Below are positions 1 through 6,754 of a stretch of 17,156 nucleotides of DNA, piece by piece (position 1 is the first letter of the stretch; each line of letters starts with the position of its first letter). Source of the DNA: Promethearchaeota archaeon (GTDB lineage Archaea; Asgardarchaeota; Lokiarchaeia; Sigyniarchaeales; SOKP01). The position numbers and the translations under genes were made by a program. The notes beneath the pieces are model-generated. The model was not told the DNA's origin. It did not search any database and was given only the letters and a program-made list of their open reading frames with translations. The stretch covers positions 1 to 17,156 of the forward strand of contig JAUWZR010000024.1 of assembly GCA_030615235.1 (NCBI GenBank), written 5' to 3'.

Positions 1-197
1 CCACGACCCCCGTATTTCTTTGGAAACCTTATTCCAATCAAATTTTGTTTAGCTAATGCCTTCATCCACTCACTTGGATATTGAATCTCGTCTTTATCCA
101 TTTGTTTTAATAGTGAAGGTGGTACAGCATTTTTAACGAACTCTCGAACTTCTTCTCTAAATTTTTTATTTTCTTCGGTTAATAAATAATCATACAT
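1..197 (-). CDS. Acyl-CoA dehydrogenase, N-terminal part (cut by window start)
   Basis: Only the first 65 codons lie in the window; the gene runs off the left edge. Reading the minus strand from the ATG at 197-195 gives MYDYLLTEENKKFREEVREF, followed by a helical stretch and an ending around FPKKYGGRG. This matches the N-terminal alpha-helical domain of acyl-CoA dehydrogenases, where a 'LTEEQ..FR.EVR.F' opening and a 'G...P..YGG.G' motif are typical. The family oxidises acyl-CoA thioesters to enoyl-CoA using FAD and passes electrons to an electron-transfer flavoprotein. The start is supported by a Shine-Dalgarno AAGGAG at 211-206, about 8 bases upstream. The substrate chain length cannot be judged, because the catalytic base and FAD-binding residues are outside the window. 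It is divergent from the MFS gene. Confidence 0.85.
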   Translation of the reverse strand, partial: MYDYLLTEENKKFREEVREFVKNAVPPSLLKQMDKDEIQYPSEWMKALAKQNLIGIRFPKKYGGR

Positions 198-205
198 TTT
201 CGATT

Positions 206-211
206 CTCCTT
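206..211 (-). promoter_or_regulatory. Shine-Dalgarno for the acyl-CoA dehydrogenase
   Basis: AAGGAG on the minus strand, about 8 bases before the ATG at 197. It is one of the few clear ribosome binding sites in the window and fixes that start. Confidence 0.7.
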
Positions 212-232
212 AGATGATTTATACTACAAATA

Positions 233-307
233 AGTAATGATAGGTCTAATAAAAAAATTAATAAATCTAACTTTATTAGTTTACCATTATTTAAATTGAT
301 CATTACC
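233..307. promoter_or_regulatory. Nested imperfect inverted repeats between two divergent genes
   Basis: CTAATAAA at 246-253 is mirrored by TTTATTAG at 272-279. The flanks extend the symmetry imperfectly: GTAATGATA from about 234 against TTACCATTATT at 281-291. A further inverted copy of GTAATGAT reads ATCATTAC at about 299-306. The element sits between the divergent acyl-CoA dehydrogenase and MFS genes, where an operator for a dimeric regulator could act on both promoters. The sequence is very AT-rich, so chance symmetry is a real alternative. Confidence 0.35.
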
Positions 308-347
308 TTTTGTAGGTATTAGATATTTCAAAACAAGAGATTATTAC

Positions 348-355
348 TTTATAAT
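348..355 (+). promoter_or_regulatory. Putative archaeal TATA box of the MFS gene
   Basis: TTTATAAT lies about 30 bases before the ATG at 384 and no Shine-Dalgarno lies between. In archaea transcription starts about 25 bases after the TATA box, so a leaderless or nearly leaderless mRNA is expected. This is an inference from spacing only. Confidence 0.4.
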
Positions 356-383
356 ATTGAACTCGTAAATTAGTGGTTTAATT

Positions 384-1634
384 ATGCTTACAAAAATTAA
401 AACTAATTATAAAGAATATCCCGGGACATTTAAGGTGTTAGTCCTCGCCACTTTCATTGATAGGTTTGGAAGTTTTTTATTATTTCCTTTTTTTGCATTG
501 TATATAACCGCACATTTTAATGTAGGAATGACCGAGGTAGGATTTCTATTTGCGATATTTTCGGCTGGAAATATAATCGTTGGTATAATCGGAGGTGCGT
601 TAGCCGATAAATATGGGCGTCGTGCTATGCTACTTATTGGCTTGATTTCTAGCGGTGTAAGCAGCATCTTTATGGGATTAGTCGATGATTTGAATATTTT
701 TTACATCCTCGCTGCGTTTATGGGTTTAATGGGAAATTTTGGAGGTCCTGCGAGACAAGCAATGGTAGCAGATTTGCTTCCCAAAGAGAAACAAGCAGAG
801 GGATTTGGGGTTCTACGGGTGGCTATTAATCTTTCAGCAGTGATCGGTCCTATCTTAGGTGGATTTATAGCGACTCAATCTTATCTGTTTTTATTTATTG
901 GAGATGCTGTAAGTAGCTTAATTACAGGAATTATCGTATTTTTTGTCATTCCAGAAACGAAACCTGAAAGAAAAGAAGGCGAAGCAGAGGAAACAGTTGT
1001 GAAAAGCGTAATAGGATACAAAGAAGTTTTAAAAGATTGGAGATATATGTTATTTCTCTCTGTGTCTGCCATAACGGTGATTGTATATATGCAAATGGCC
1101 GCCACATTATCGTTATTCTTGGATAAAGTTTATAAATTCCCATTGCAGAGTTTTGGTTTTTTGTTAAGTATGAATGCATTGATGGTGGTGGTATTTCAAT
1201 TCTGGATAACCGGGAAGATGTCAAAATATTCTCCTATGAAGGTAATGGCTGTAGGAACGCTATTTTACATGGTGGGATTCGGTATGTACGGTTTTGTTTC
1301 AGAACCATACCTTTTTTTTATTGCAATGGCGATTATCACTATAGGGGAAATGATTGAGATGCCTATTGGTCTGACTTCTGCTGCGCTCTTTGCTCCTGAA
1401 GATAAGAGAGGACGGTATATGGCTATGTTTGGTTTCCACTGGGCGATCCCTAATTTATTTGCAATTTTACTCGCAGGATTAGTTTGGGATAGTATTGGAC
1501 CAAATTGGGTGTGGTATTTCGCGGGGATATTATCTCTGTTTGCGGCTGTGGGCTTTTGGTTACTTCATGGAATAACAAAAGCGCAATTTTCAAAAGAGAA
1601 GGAATTACCCCTTAATGAAGACCAAGAAACATGA
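384..1634 (+). CDS. MFS (major facilitator superfamily) transporter, drug-efflux type
   Basis: A 416-residue, strongly hydrophobic protein of normal MFS length with about 12 predicted membrane segments. The loop after the second helix carries the MFS signature at about residues 71-80 (GGALADKYGRR, the 'G.LaDr.GRr' motif A). A 'NLSAVIGPILGG' stretch near residues 149-160 resembles antiporter motif C of drug/H+ antiporters. A hydrophilic linker rich in Glu/Lys at about residues 193-210 separates the two six-helix halves. Substrate cannot be told from sequence; multidrug or metabolite export is typical of this subgroup. The ATG has a TATA-like box about 30 bases upstream. The stop overlaps, as ATGA, the start of a fragment of a second MFS gene. 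Confidence 0.85.
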   Translation: MLTKIKTNYKEYPGTFKVLVLATFIDRFGSFLLFPFFALYITAHFNVGMTEVGFLFAIFSAGNIIVGIIGGALADKYGRRAMLLIGLISSGVSSIFMGLVDDLNIFYILAAFMGLMGNFGGPARQAMVADLLPKEKQAEGFGVLRVAINLSAVIGPILGGFIATQSYLFLFIGDAVSSLITGIIVFFVIPETKPERKEGEAEETVVKSVIGYKEVLKDWRYMLFLSVSAITVIVYMQMAATLSLFLDKVYKFPLQSFGFLLSMNALMVVVFQFWITGKMSKYSPMKVMAVGTLFYMVGFGMYGFVSEPYLFFIAMAIITIGEMIEMPIGLTSAALFAPEDKRGRYMAMFGFHWAIPNLFAILLAGLVWDSIGPNWVWYFAGILSLFAAVGFWLLHGITKAQFSKEKELPLNEDQET

Positions 1635-1783
1635 TTTATACATGGTATTTCGCAGGTATTCTATCCATGATTTCCGTGGTAGGGTTTTGGTCGCTTCATG
1701 GAGCAGCAAATAAACGGTTTTCAAAAGAAGAAGAACCATTAATTGAAGACCTAAAAGAAGACTTAATTGAAGAAATGCGCTGA
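1631..1783 (+). pseudogene. C-terminal remnant of a second MFS transporter gene
   Basis: An open frame of 50 codons directly follows the MFS gene and repeats its C terminus. WYFAGILSMISVVGFWSLHG aligns with WYFAGILSLFAAVGFWLLHG of the intact gene (starting at about 1513), and both continue through FSKE into an acidic tail with a shared EDL/NED stretch. The DNA is also clearly related but diverged at third positions, so this is not a recent exact duplication. Only the last membrane helix and tail are present, which cannot transport by itself. The simplest reading is that two tandem MFS paralogues once lay here and a deletion removed all but the end of the second. Its ATG overlaps the upstream TGA as ATGA, so it could still be translated as a 50-residue peptide. 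Confidence 0.75.
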
Positions 1784-1794
1784 AGTTTATTATC

Positions 1795-2241
1795 ATGACG
1801 TTTAAAAGAAAAAATCTTATAATTCTCATTATAATCATTATTTCTATCCTACTCGTTCTATTAGCTCCATTTGGATACCAAGTAGATTTAGGTCCCGGTC
1901 CAAATTCAATTCCAGCAATGCTTTGGGAATATTCAACTTATTATTCTTTCAGATATTTAGTGCCTTTACAATATTATGTACCATTCTATGTTTTTCGAAT
2001 TGTTATTTTGTATGCAATCATTAGATTTTTAGGGGAAAAACTATCTCGAAAGTGGCTTGTTATTTTAGGAATAATCGGAGAATTGATTCCATTAATCCTT
2101 TCCATTCCAGCATCGCTTATACTCAATTCTGATGGAGAAAATCTCTCCCCAATTATAATTTCAATACCAATATTACTTGTGTTTGTTATTGTTGTTGCAT
2201 TCATCTATCCAAAATTAAAAACAAAATTAGAAAAATCATAA
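1795..2241 (+). CDS. Small four-helix membrane protein, function unknown
   Basis: 148 residues. Four hydrophobic segments are visible: about 8-26 (Ile/Leu-rich, after a Lys/Arg-rich start that could act as signal anchor), 62-79, 87-110 and 118-139, followed by a basic tail (KLKTKLEKS). A loop of about 35 residues after the first helix, with a GPGP turn and many Tyr, would lie outside if the positive-inside rule holds. No family was recognised and no catalytic motif is seen. It starts 11 bases after the stop of the MFS remnant and probably shares a transcript with the transporter. A run of seven T follows the stop. Confidence 0.65.
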   Translation: MTFKRKNLIILIIIIISILLVLLAPFGYQVDLGPGPNSIPAMLWEYSTYYSFRYLVPLQYYVPFYVFRIVILYAIIRFLGEKLSRKWLVILGIIGELIPLILSIPASLILNSDGENLSPIIISIPILLVFVIVVAFIYPKLKTKLEKS

Positions 2242-2248
2242 TTTTTTT
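2242..2248 (+). terminator. T-run terminator after the membrane-protein gene
   Basis: Seven T immediately follow the TAA stop at 2239-2241, with a second T5 run shortly after. Archaeal RNA polymerase terminates at such T-rich tracts. The short inverted repeat at 2270-2293 lies just beyond, between convergent genes. Confidence 0.4.
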
Positions 2249-2269
2249 CTTGAAAGTTTTTGTCCATTC

Positions 2270-2293
2270 TTCGTGAAAGTTCAGTTTCACGAA
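2270..2293. repeat. Perfect 9-bp inverted repeat between convergent genes
   Basis: TTCGTGAAA, a 6-base loop GTTCAG, then TTTCACGAA. It is the only GC-containing perfect hairpin of this size noticed in the intergenic DNA. It lies between the ends of the plus-strand membrane protein and the minus-strand 383-residue protein, so it could help stop transcription from both sides or protect the 3' end of an mRNA. No T-run directly follows it. Confidence 0.5.
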
Positions 2294-2342
2294 CTTGTGC
2301 AACAAATAATTAAAATTAGATTTTTATTTTATAATTTGAAAA

Positions 2343-3494
2343 TTAATGCTCCATTTCGAATATAACCTTAAGATATTCGTATTTGGAATTAAGTAATTTT
2401 AGTATATTTTTCGCAAATATTCTTAGGTTTTGTGCGTGCAATGGTTTCTCTTCTGCTTGTTCATGGTAAAAATCATGAATCATCTTTCTTGTTTCATCTG
2501 CTCCGTTAGCATCATAAAATTTTTCCCACTGAGTAGAGACTCTACAGAGTGATTTTATCTTCTCGTCTGGATATTTAGATTTATCTAAAATAATATCTTT
2601 ATATTTTTTAATAGTTCCGCCAACTTTTTCAAGGTGGTCCACAATAGCAAAAGAATACCGACAAATACTTATTAGATTAGATGTAGTTCTAGCATTTCGT
2701 GTATTGGCTGCCTGTTCAAAGGAATTCCATACATCTAACCATTCATCTTTGTGAATACCATCAATGCCATTGTTCACCATTGCTACATTAATAATATCGC
2801 TTAAATCTACATCGTGTCCTCTTTTAATTTTTTTATCAAAAATTTCTTTTAAACTTGAACCTTCGAGATAGCTACCCGCTCCAAAATCAAGTAGCTGATT
2901 AAGATTGTTTGCAGCAAACAAAGTTTCACGCCTATTTTCTTTAGTTTCAAATTTATTCCATTCTACGGTTTTTTCCCATTCTCCTGTTTCTTTATTTTTG
3001 ACGAAACTACACTCTTTTAAAGAAGAGTCCAATAAATTGGTCTGAAACATCCAAAAATCGATATCGTCCGTAAATCTCTTTCTTCTCCAATCACGGGTGG
3101 TATATTTGCCTAAATAGAGTTTTAATGTGCCTCTTACTATCGATAATTTACCGTTTTTTAAAACATCACGAGCAGCTTCACAATAATGGTGATTAGGATC
3201 TTGCGAACACAATTCAATTTTCTTGAGAACTTTTCTCGCTTCACTCGCCACTACATCACAAGGTATGCTACCATCAGAAGGGTACGCTCTAGATCCACCT
3301 TCAATAAAGGTTTCAAATAATTTAAAATCCTCTTCCGGGATATTGTACCAAGGATTATTAAAATTAGCTTTACTAAAGACATAATGAGTAAAATTTTTTC
3401 CGTCTGTCAGAGTTTTATTGATAAGAAATGACACATCCCTAAGTTTATCTCCTTTCTTTATTGCATCAGCTTTTATATCCCAGATTCCATTCAT
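2343..3494 (-). CDS. Putative nucleotidyltransferase-fold protein (AbiEii-like), uncertain
   Basis: 383 residues, soluble, not firmly recognised. Residues 119-150 read IVRGTLKLYLGKYTTR and then RFTDDIDFWMF. The pairing of a glycine motif with 'R.T.DIDF' about 20 residues later recalls nucleotidyltransferases of the AbiEii/type IV toxin group, in which the paired Asp (here D144 and D146) bind metal. A later stretch near residues 222-235, KIKRGHDVDLSDI, could correspond to the conserved Lys/Arg...D.yDi segment of that family. Against this, the glycine motif is RGT rather than GGt, and the N-terminal 100 residues match nothing I know. No AbiEi-type antitoxin gene is adjacent. It is transcribed away from the zinc-ribbon gene at 3627, and no Shine-Dalgarno is evident. 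A fold assignment is more secure than any function. Confidence 0.4.
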   Translation of the reverse strand: MNGIWDIKADAIKKGDKLRDVSFLINKTLTDGKNFTHYVFSKANFNNPWYNIPEEDFKLFETFIEGGSRAYPSDGSIPCDVVASEARKVLKKIELCSQDPNHHYCEAARDVLKNGKLSIVRGTLKLYLGKYTTRDWRRKRFTDDIDFWMFQTNLLDSSLKECSFVKNKETGEWEKTVEWNKFETKENRRETLFAANNLNQLLDFGAGSYLEGSSLKEIFDKKIKRGHDVDLSDIINVAMVNNGIDGIHKDEWLDVWNSFEQAANTRNARTTSNLISICRYSFAIVDHLEKVGGTIKKYKDIILDKSKYPDEKIKSLCRVSTQWEKFYDANGADETRKMIHDFYHEQAEEKPLHAQNLRIFAKNILKLLNSKYEYLKVIFEMEH

Positions 3495-3626
3495 TTAATA
3501 ATCTCGTTTAATATTTAATAAAAGTATAGGAGTAATATTTCTTAAATCTTATTTTTATATTTTAAACCATTATTCTATCATAAATAATAAATTTGAAAGG
3601 ATATTTTATATTAGATTTAAAAGATC

Positions 3627-4304
3627 ATGAGTAATTTCTTTTCAGTTTTCACTTATACACCGTGGGATAACCTTAACACAAAATTTTTGACCGAAGTTAA
3701 ATTATTACCACTGAAAAATATAATCAAAACATTACCCTTAATTGAACCAGGATTTTTCGATGATTTGCTCTCTAATATGTATAATTTCAAACATTATTCA
3801 TGGGTTGAATGTATAAAAAGAATTGTTGGTCCTGACAACGAGGATTACGATATAAAACCATGGAATTTTATTTGGGGAATGGATTATAAAGGGAGAATGA
3901 TCCAATTCCTCATTCAAAAAGTTGAAGAAGAATCAAAAGATTCGCAAGCAATATTAGTAGCCTTAGCTCCTCCAGAACTAGCTAAATTATTTGAGCAATA
4001 CAAAAAAGGAGCCATTTTACGAACATTATCATTACTAAACAGCCCAAAAAAAATGAAATTTTTAATGGTTTTAGCTCCAAAAGGAAAATCTATTGCTGAA
4101 GAACAACAGTTGTTGAAGATAAATAAGCAGGATTTAGATAGATTGAAATCTATTAATACTTTAAAACAAATCCCCAATATTAAAGGACAATGGTTTCCAA
4201 CATTTGATGTGAAATGTCCAATTTGTAGTGGTCCCCTTACACAAGTTTATAGTCCTAAAGTTGGATTAGTGTGTCAACGATGTGGGTTTAAAAAAGTGAA
4301 ATAA
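3627..4304 (+). CDS. Unknown protein with C-terminal zinc ribbon, possible winged helix
   Basis: 225 residues. The C terminus has CPIC at 197-200 and CQRCG from 216, spaced as in a four-cysteine zinc ribbon, a fold that usually binds nucleic acid or protein. Before it, residues about 132-175 (LSLLNSPKKMKFLMVLAP through the LKINKQDLDRLKSI segment) have the rhythm of a winged helix-turn-helix: a helix, a short turn, then 'LLKI...DLDRLKS'. This suggests an archaeal DNA-binding regulator, but the helix-turn-helix call is an inference and the N-terminal 100 residues are unrecognised. The gene is alone, divergent from the AbiEii-like gene and followed by the glycerol kinase about 100 bases later. 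A regulatory link to either neighbour is possible but not shown. Confidence 0.55.
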   Translation: MSNFFSVFTYTPWDNLNTKFLTEVKLLPLKNIIKTLPLIEPGFFDDLLSNMYNFKHYSWVECIKRIVGPDNEDYDIKPWNFIWGMDYKGRMIQFLIQKVEEESKDSQAILVALAPPELAKLFEQYKKGAILRTLSLLNSPKKMKFLMVLAPKGKSIAEEQQLLKINKQDLDRLKSINTLKQIPNIKGQWFPTFDVKCPICSGPLTQVYSPKVGLVCQRCGFKKVK

Positions 4305-4403
4305 AATTAAGTTTTTTCTTACAACCATTAATAATAGTTTTTATTTCATAATACAATCTATTACATATCATTAAAACTAGATATTCAAAGAGTTTTAGTA
4401 ACT

Positions 4404-5942
4404 ATGTTTGTTGCAGCACTCGACCTTGGAACTACTGGATGTAGAACATTTATTTTTGATATATCTGGTTCAATTATATCAAGTGCCTACCAAGAGTGGG
4501 AGAGTTTTTATCCAGTTCCTTCTTATGTGGAGCAAGACGCTAATTCGTGGTGGGAATCAATAAAGAAAACTATCGAATTAGCTATTAAAAAAAGCGGAAT
4601 CGATAAAGAAGAAATTGTAAGTCTTTCTGTTACTAATCAGCGCGAAACAATTGTTCCTGTAGATCGAGAAGGTAACCCTTTACATAATGCGTTAGTGTGG
4701 CAGGATCGAAGAACTACTAACCAAGTTGAGTTCATTAAGAAAAAGATAGGAGAAGATAAAATATATAACACTACGGGGTTAACTATTGATCCCTATTTTT
4801 CAGCGACAAAAATTTTATGGTTCAAAGATGAAAAACCAGAGATATATCAAAGAACTCATAAATTTTTACTTGTGTCAGATTACATCATTTATAAATTAAC
4901 TGGACAATTTTATACAGACCACTCTAACGCTTCAAGGACAATGCTTTTTGATATTAACAAATTTAAGTATTCAGATGAGATCGCCTCTGAACTTGAAATT
5001 GACTTGGATAAAATGCCAGAACCCGTAGAGAGTGGAATCGATATAGGCGAAATCATAACTGAGGATACATTATTTGACAAAAAAACTTTAGTAATAACCG
5101 GAGCAGGTGATCAGCAATCAGCGGCACTGGGAGTAGGAGTTGTCTCTCCAGGAAACATTAAAGTCACGACTGGAACTGGAAGTTTTATATTAGCCTATTT
5201 AGAACAACCTAAACTTGATCCGAAAAAGCGTGTTTTATGCAGTTGCCATGCAATTCCCGGCGCATGGGTTCAAGAAGCTAGTATTTTTACTACAGGAGCC
5301 TTTTTAAGGTGGTTTAGGGACGAACTTGGAGCCGTAGAATGTGAACAGGCTGAAAAACAAAACCAAGATCCATATATTATTTTAACTGAAGAAGCTGAAA
5401 AGTCGCCCATTGGAGCTAACTCATTATTAGCCATCCCGCATTTGGTTGGTGCTGGGGCACCTCATTGGAACCCGTATGCGCGAGGTTTAATATACGGTTT
5501 ATCATTAGGTCATAAAAGAAGAGATATTATACGTTCTATTATGGAGGGGGTAGCATTTGAAGTAAGAAAGAATGTTGAAATCTTTAGAGAGTTAGGAATT
5601 GCTCCAGAAGAAATAAAGTTAACTGGAGGTGGGTCTCGCTCAGATTTTTGGAATCAAATCTACTCTGATGTTATAGGTATAACTTGTGTAAGAAATGTAA
5701 TTGAGGAAGCAACATCTTTAGGAGCGGCAATTTTAGCAGCAACAGGTGCTGGATTGTTTCCTGATGTTGTTAAAGCAGCTGAGAACATTTGTAAGTTGGA
5801 TAAGAAATGGACTCCTAATGTAAATCATCAGAAGGTTTATAATGAGATTTACAAAATGTCAACTAATTTATATTCGTATTTAGATGAAAAAGATTTCTTT
5901 AAAACATTCATCGAAACGCTCCAACATAAAGAAACCAATTAA
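4404..5942 (+). CDS. glpK: Glycerol kinase-like FGGY carbohydrate kinase
   Basis: 512 residues, normal for the FGGY family, which phosphorylates polyols with ATP; glycerol kinase makes sn-glycerol 3-phosphate in the cytoplasm. The phosphate-1 loop is ALDLGTTGCR near the start. By comparison with E. coli GlpK the glycerol-contacting residues are all present: R80 and E81 in NQRET, W99 in VWQDRR, Y131 in IDPYFSATK, D236 (catalytic base) in GAGDQQ, and F261 in GTGSF. NASRTMLFDI near 175-184 is also GlpK-like. The C-terminal half (GGGSRSDFWNQ, EEATSLGAAILA) reads more like xylulokinase-type FGGY enzymes, so another polyol as substrate is not excluded. The allosteric loops for FBP and EIIA binding known from E. 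coli were not identified. It stands alone on its strand, with no glycerol facilitator or dehydrogenase in view. Confidence 0.8.
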   Translation: MFVAALDLGTTGCRTFIFDISGSIISSAYQEWESFYPVPSYVEQDANSWWESIKKTIELAIKKSGIDKEEIVSLSVTNQRETIVPVDREGNPLHNALVWQDRRTTNQVEFIKKKIGEDKIYNTTGLTIDPYFSATKILWFKDEKPEIYQRTHKFLLVSDYIIYKLTGQFYTDHSNASRTMLFDINKFKYSDEIASELEIDLDKMPEPVESGIDIGEIITEDTLFDKKTLVITGAGDQQSAALGVGVVSPGNIKVTTGTGSFILAYLEQPKLDPKKRVLCSCHAIPGAWVQEASIFTTGAFLRWFRDELGAVECEQAEKQNQDPYIILTEEAEKSPIGANSLLAIPHLVGAGAPHWNPYARGLIYGLSLGHKRRDIIRSIMEGVAFEVRKNVEIFRELGIAPEEIKLTGGGSRSDFWNQIYSDVIGITCVRNVIEEATSLGAAILAATGAGLFPDVVKAAENICKLDKKWTPNVNHQKVYNEIYKMSTNLYSYLDEKDFFKTFIETLQHKETN

Positions 5943-6045
5943 AACTTTCACTTCAAGTTCTTTACTTTTAATTTAAACCATAATAAACAATTTTATATAT
6001 TTAGAATGTTATAAATTTTTTAATTAAAATAAATTAGTGAAAAGA

Positions 6046-6642
6046 ATGGAAGAATCATATTCAAGTTCTGACGAAATTTATCCTTCAAAACAAAGAGTAG
6101 TGGGAGATTTATTTTATATTTTTATCGTTATTTCTTGCTTAACTTGCATTACTGGAGGTATCTGGTCAATATTTGATTTTATCATGCCAACTGGGAAGTT
6201 ATATGCATTCATGGGTTTATCAACCGGATACCAAATCGCAATAATCGCTGGAATTTTAGCAGGGTTGTTTTTTCTCCTAATATTTTTCTTCGGATTATTC
6301 AAAAAAGGAAGAAGATGGGTGTTACACTTCATTTTCAAAGTAAGAGAAATTGAAGAAAAGTATAAAAATCGCATAGATGTTAAAATCGCAGCTGGGGGTT
6401 TGTTAATAAGCATAATGGCAATTATTATAGGTCTTGTAGTCGCTATAATTCAAGAGATTTTGCTTGGTCCTAGCCCAAGTTCACCTTTTTCTGCATTACT
6501 AGCCTCATTTTCAGCGGGTAATTGGATTTTATTCACAGGAATTTCGTTATTTGCGATTTTAGCGGTCACTTTATTTATGATCTACTTTTGGAAAAACGGA
6601 TACTATGTACTATTAAGAGTAATGGGAAAATTGGAGAATTAG
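6046..6642 (+). CDS. Four-helix membrane protein, function unknown
   Basis: About 198 residues from the ATG at 6046. A GTG at 6037 in the same frame would add three residues, and neither start has a clear Shine-Dalgarno. After an acidic, Ser-rich N-terminal tail, four membrane segments appear (numbered from the GTG): about 24-48, 65-88, 116-144 and 162-186. The loop between the second and third is charged (KKGRRW and later VREIEEKYKNR), pointing to a cytoplasmic position. No motif or family was recognised. It precedes the HerA-like gene by about 110 bases, but a T10 run between them argues against one transcript. Confidence 0.6.
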   Translation: MEESYSSSDEIYPSKQRVVGDLFYIFIVISCLTCITGGIWSIFDFIMPTGKLYAFMGLSTGYQIAIIAGILAGLFFLLIFFFGLFKKGRRWVLHFIFKVREIEEKYKNRIDVKIAAGGLLISIMAIIIGLVVAIIQEILLGPSPSSPFSALLASFSAGNWILFTGISLFAILAVTLFMIYFWKNGYYVLLRVMGKLEN

Positions 6643-6666
6643 AGCCTAAATTTTATTTTATCTATA

Positions 6667-6676
6667 TTTTTTTTTT
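6667..6676 (+). terminator. Poly-T terminator
   Basis: Ten consecutive T lie 25 bases after the stop of the four-helix membrane protein, in an almost pure AT stretch. T-tracts alone suffice for archaeal intrinsic termination. This separates the membrane-protein gene from the HerA-like gene. Confidence 0.5.
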
Positions 6677-6718
6677 ATTAATTTGCTTTCTTTTTAAATC
6701 AGTAAATTCTGTCTCTTA

Positions 6719-6738
6719 TCTATATTTATTAATATATT
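6719..6738 (+). promoter_or_regulatory. TATA-like region of the HerA-like gene
   Basis: An AT-only stretch, centred about 28 bases before the ATG at 6755, with TATATTTATTAATATATTTA. No Shine-Dalgarno precedes that ATG, so a leaderless transcript is likely. The low complexity makes the exact box uncertain. Confidence 0.35.
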
Positions 6739-6754
6739 TACTTATCTACTTTCA

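Noticed and set aside
1605..1838. Minus-strand 77-codon frame across the MFS remnant
   Set aside because: The plus-strand frame there aligns with the MFS C terminus, so the minus frame is a shadow.
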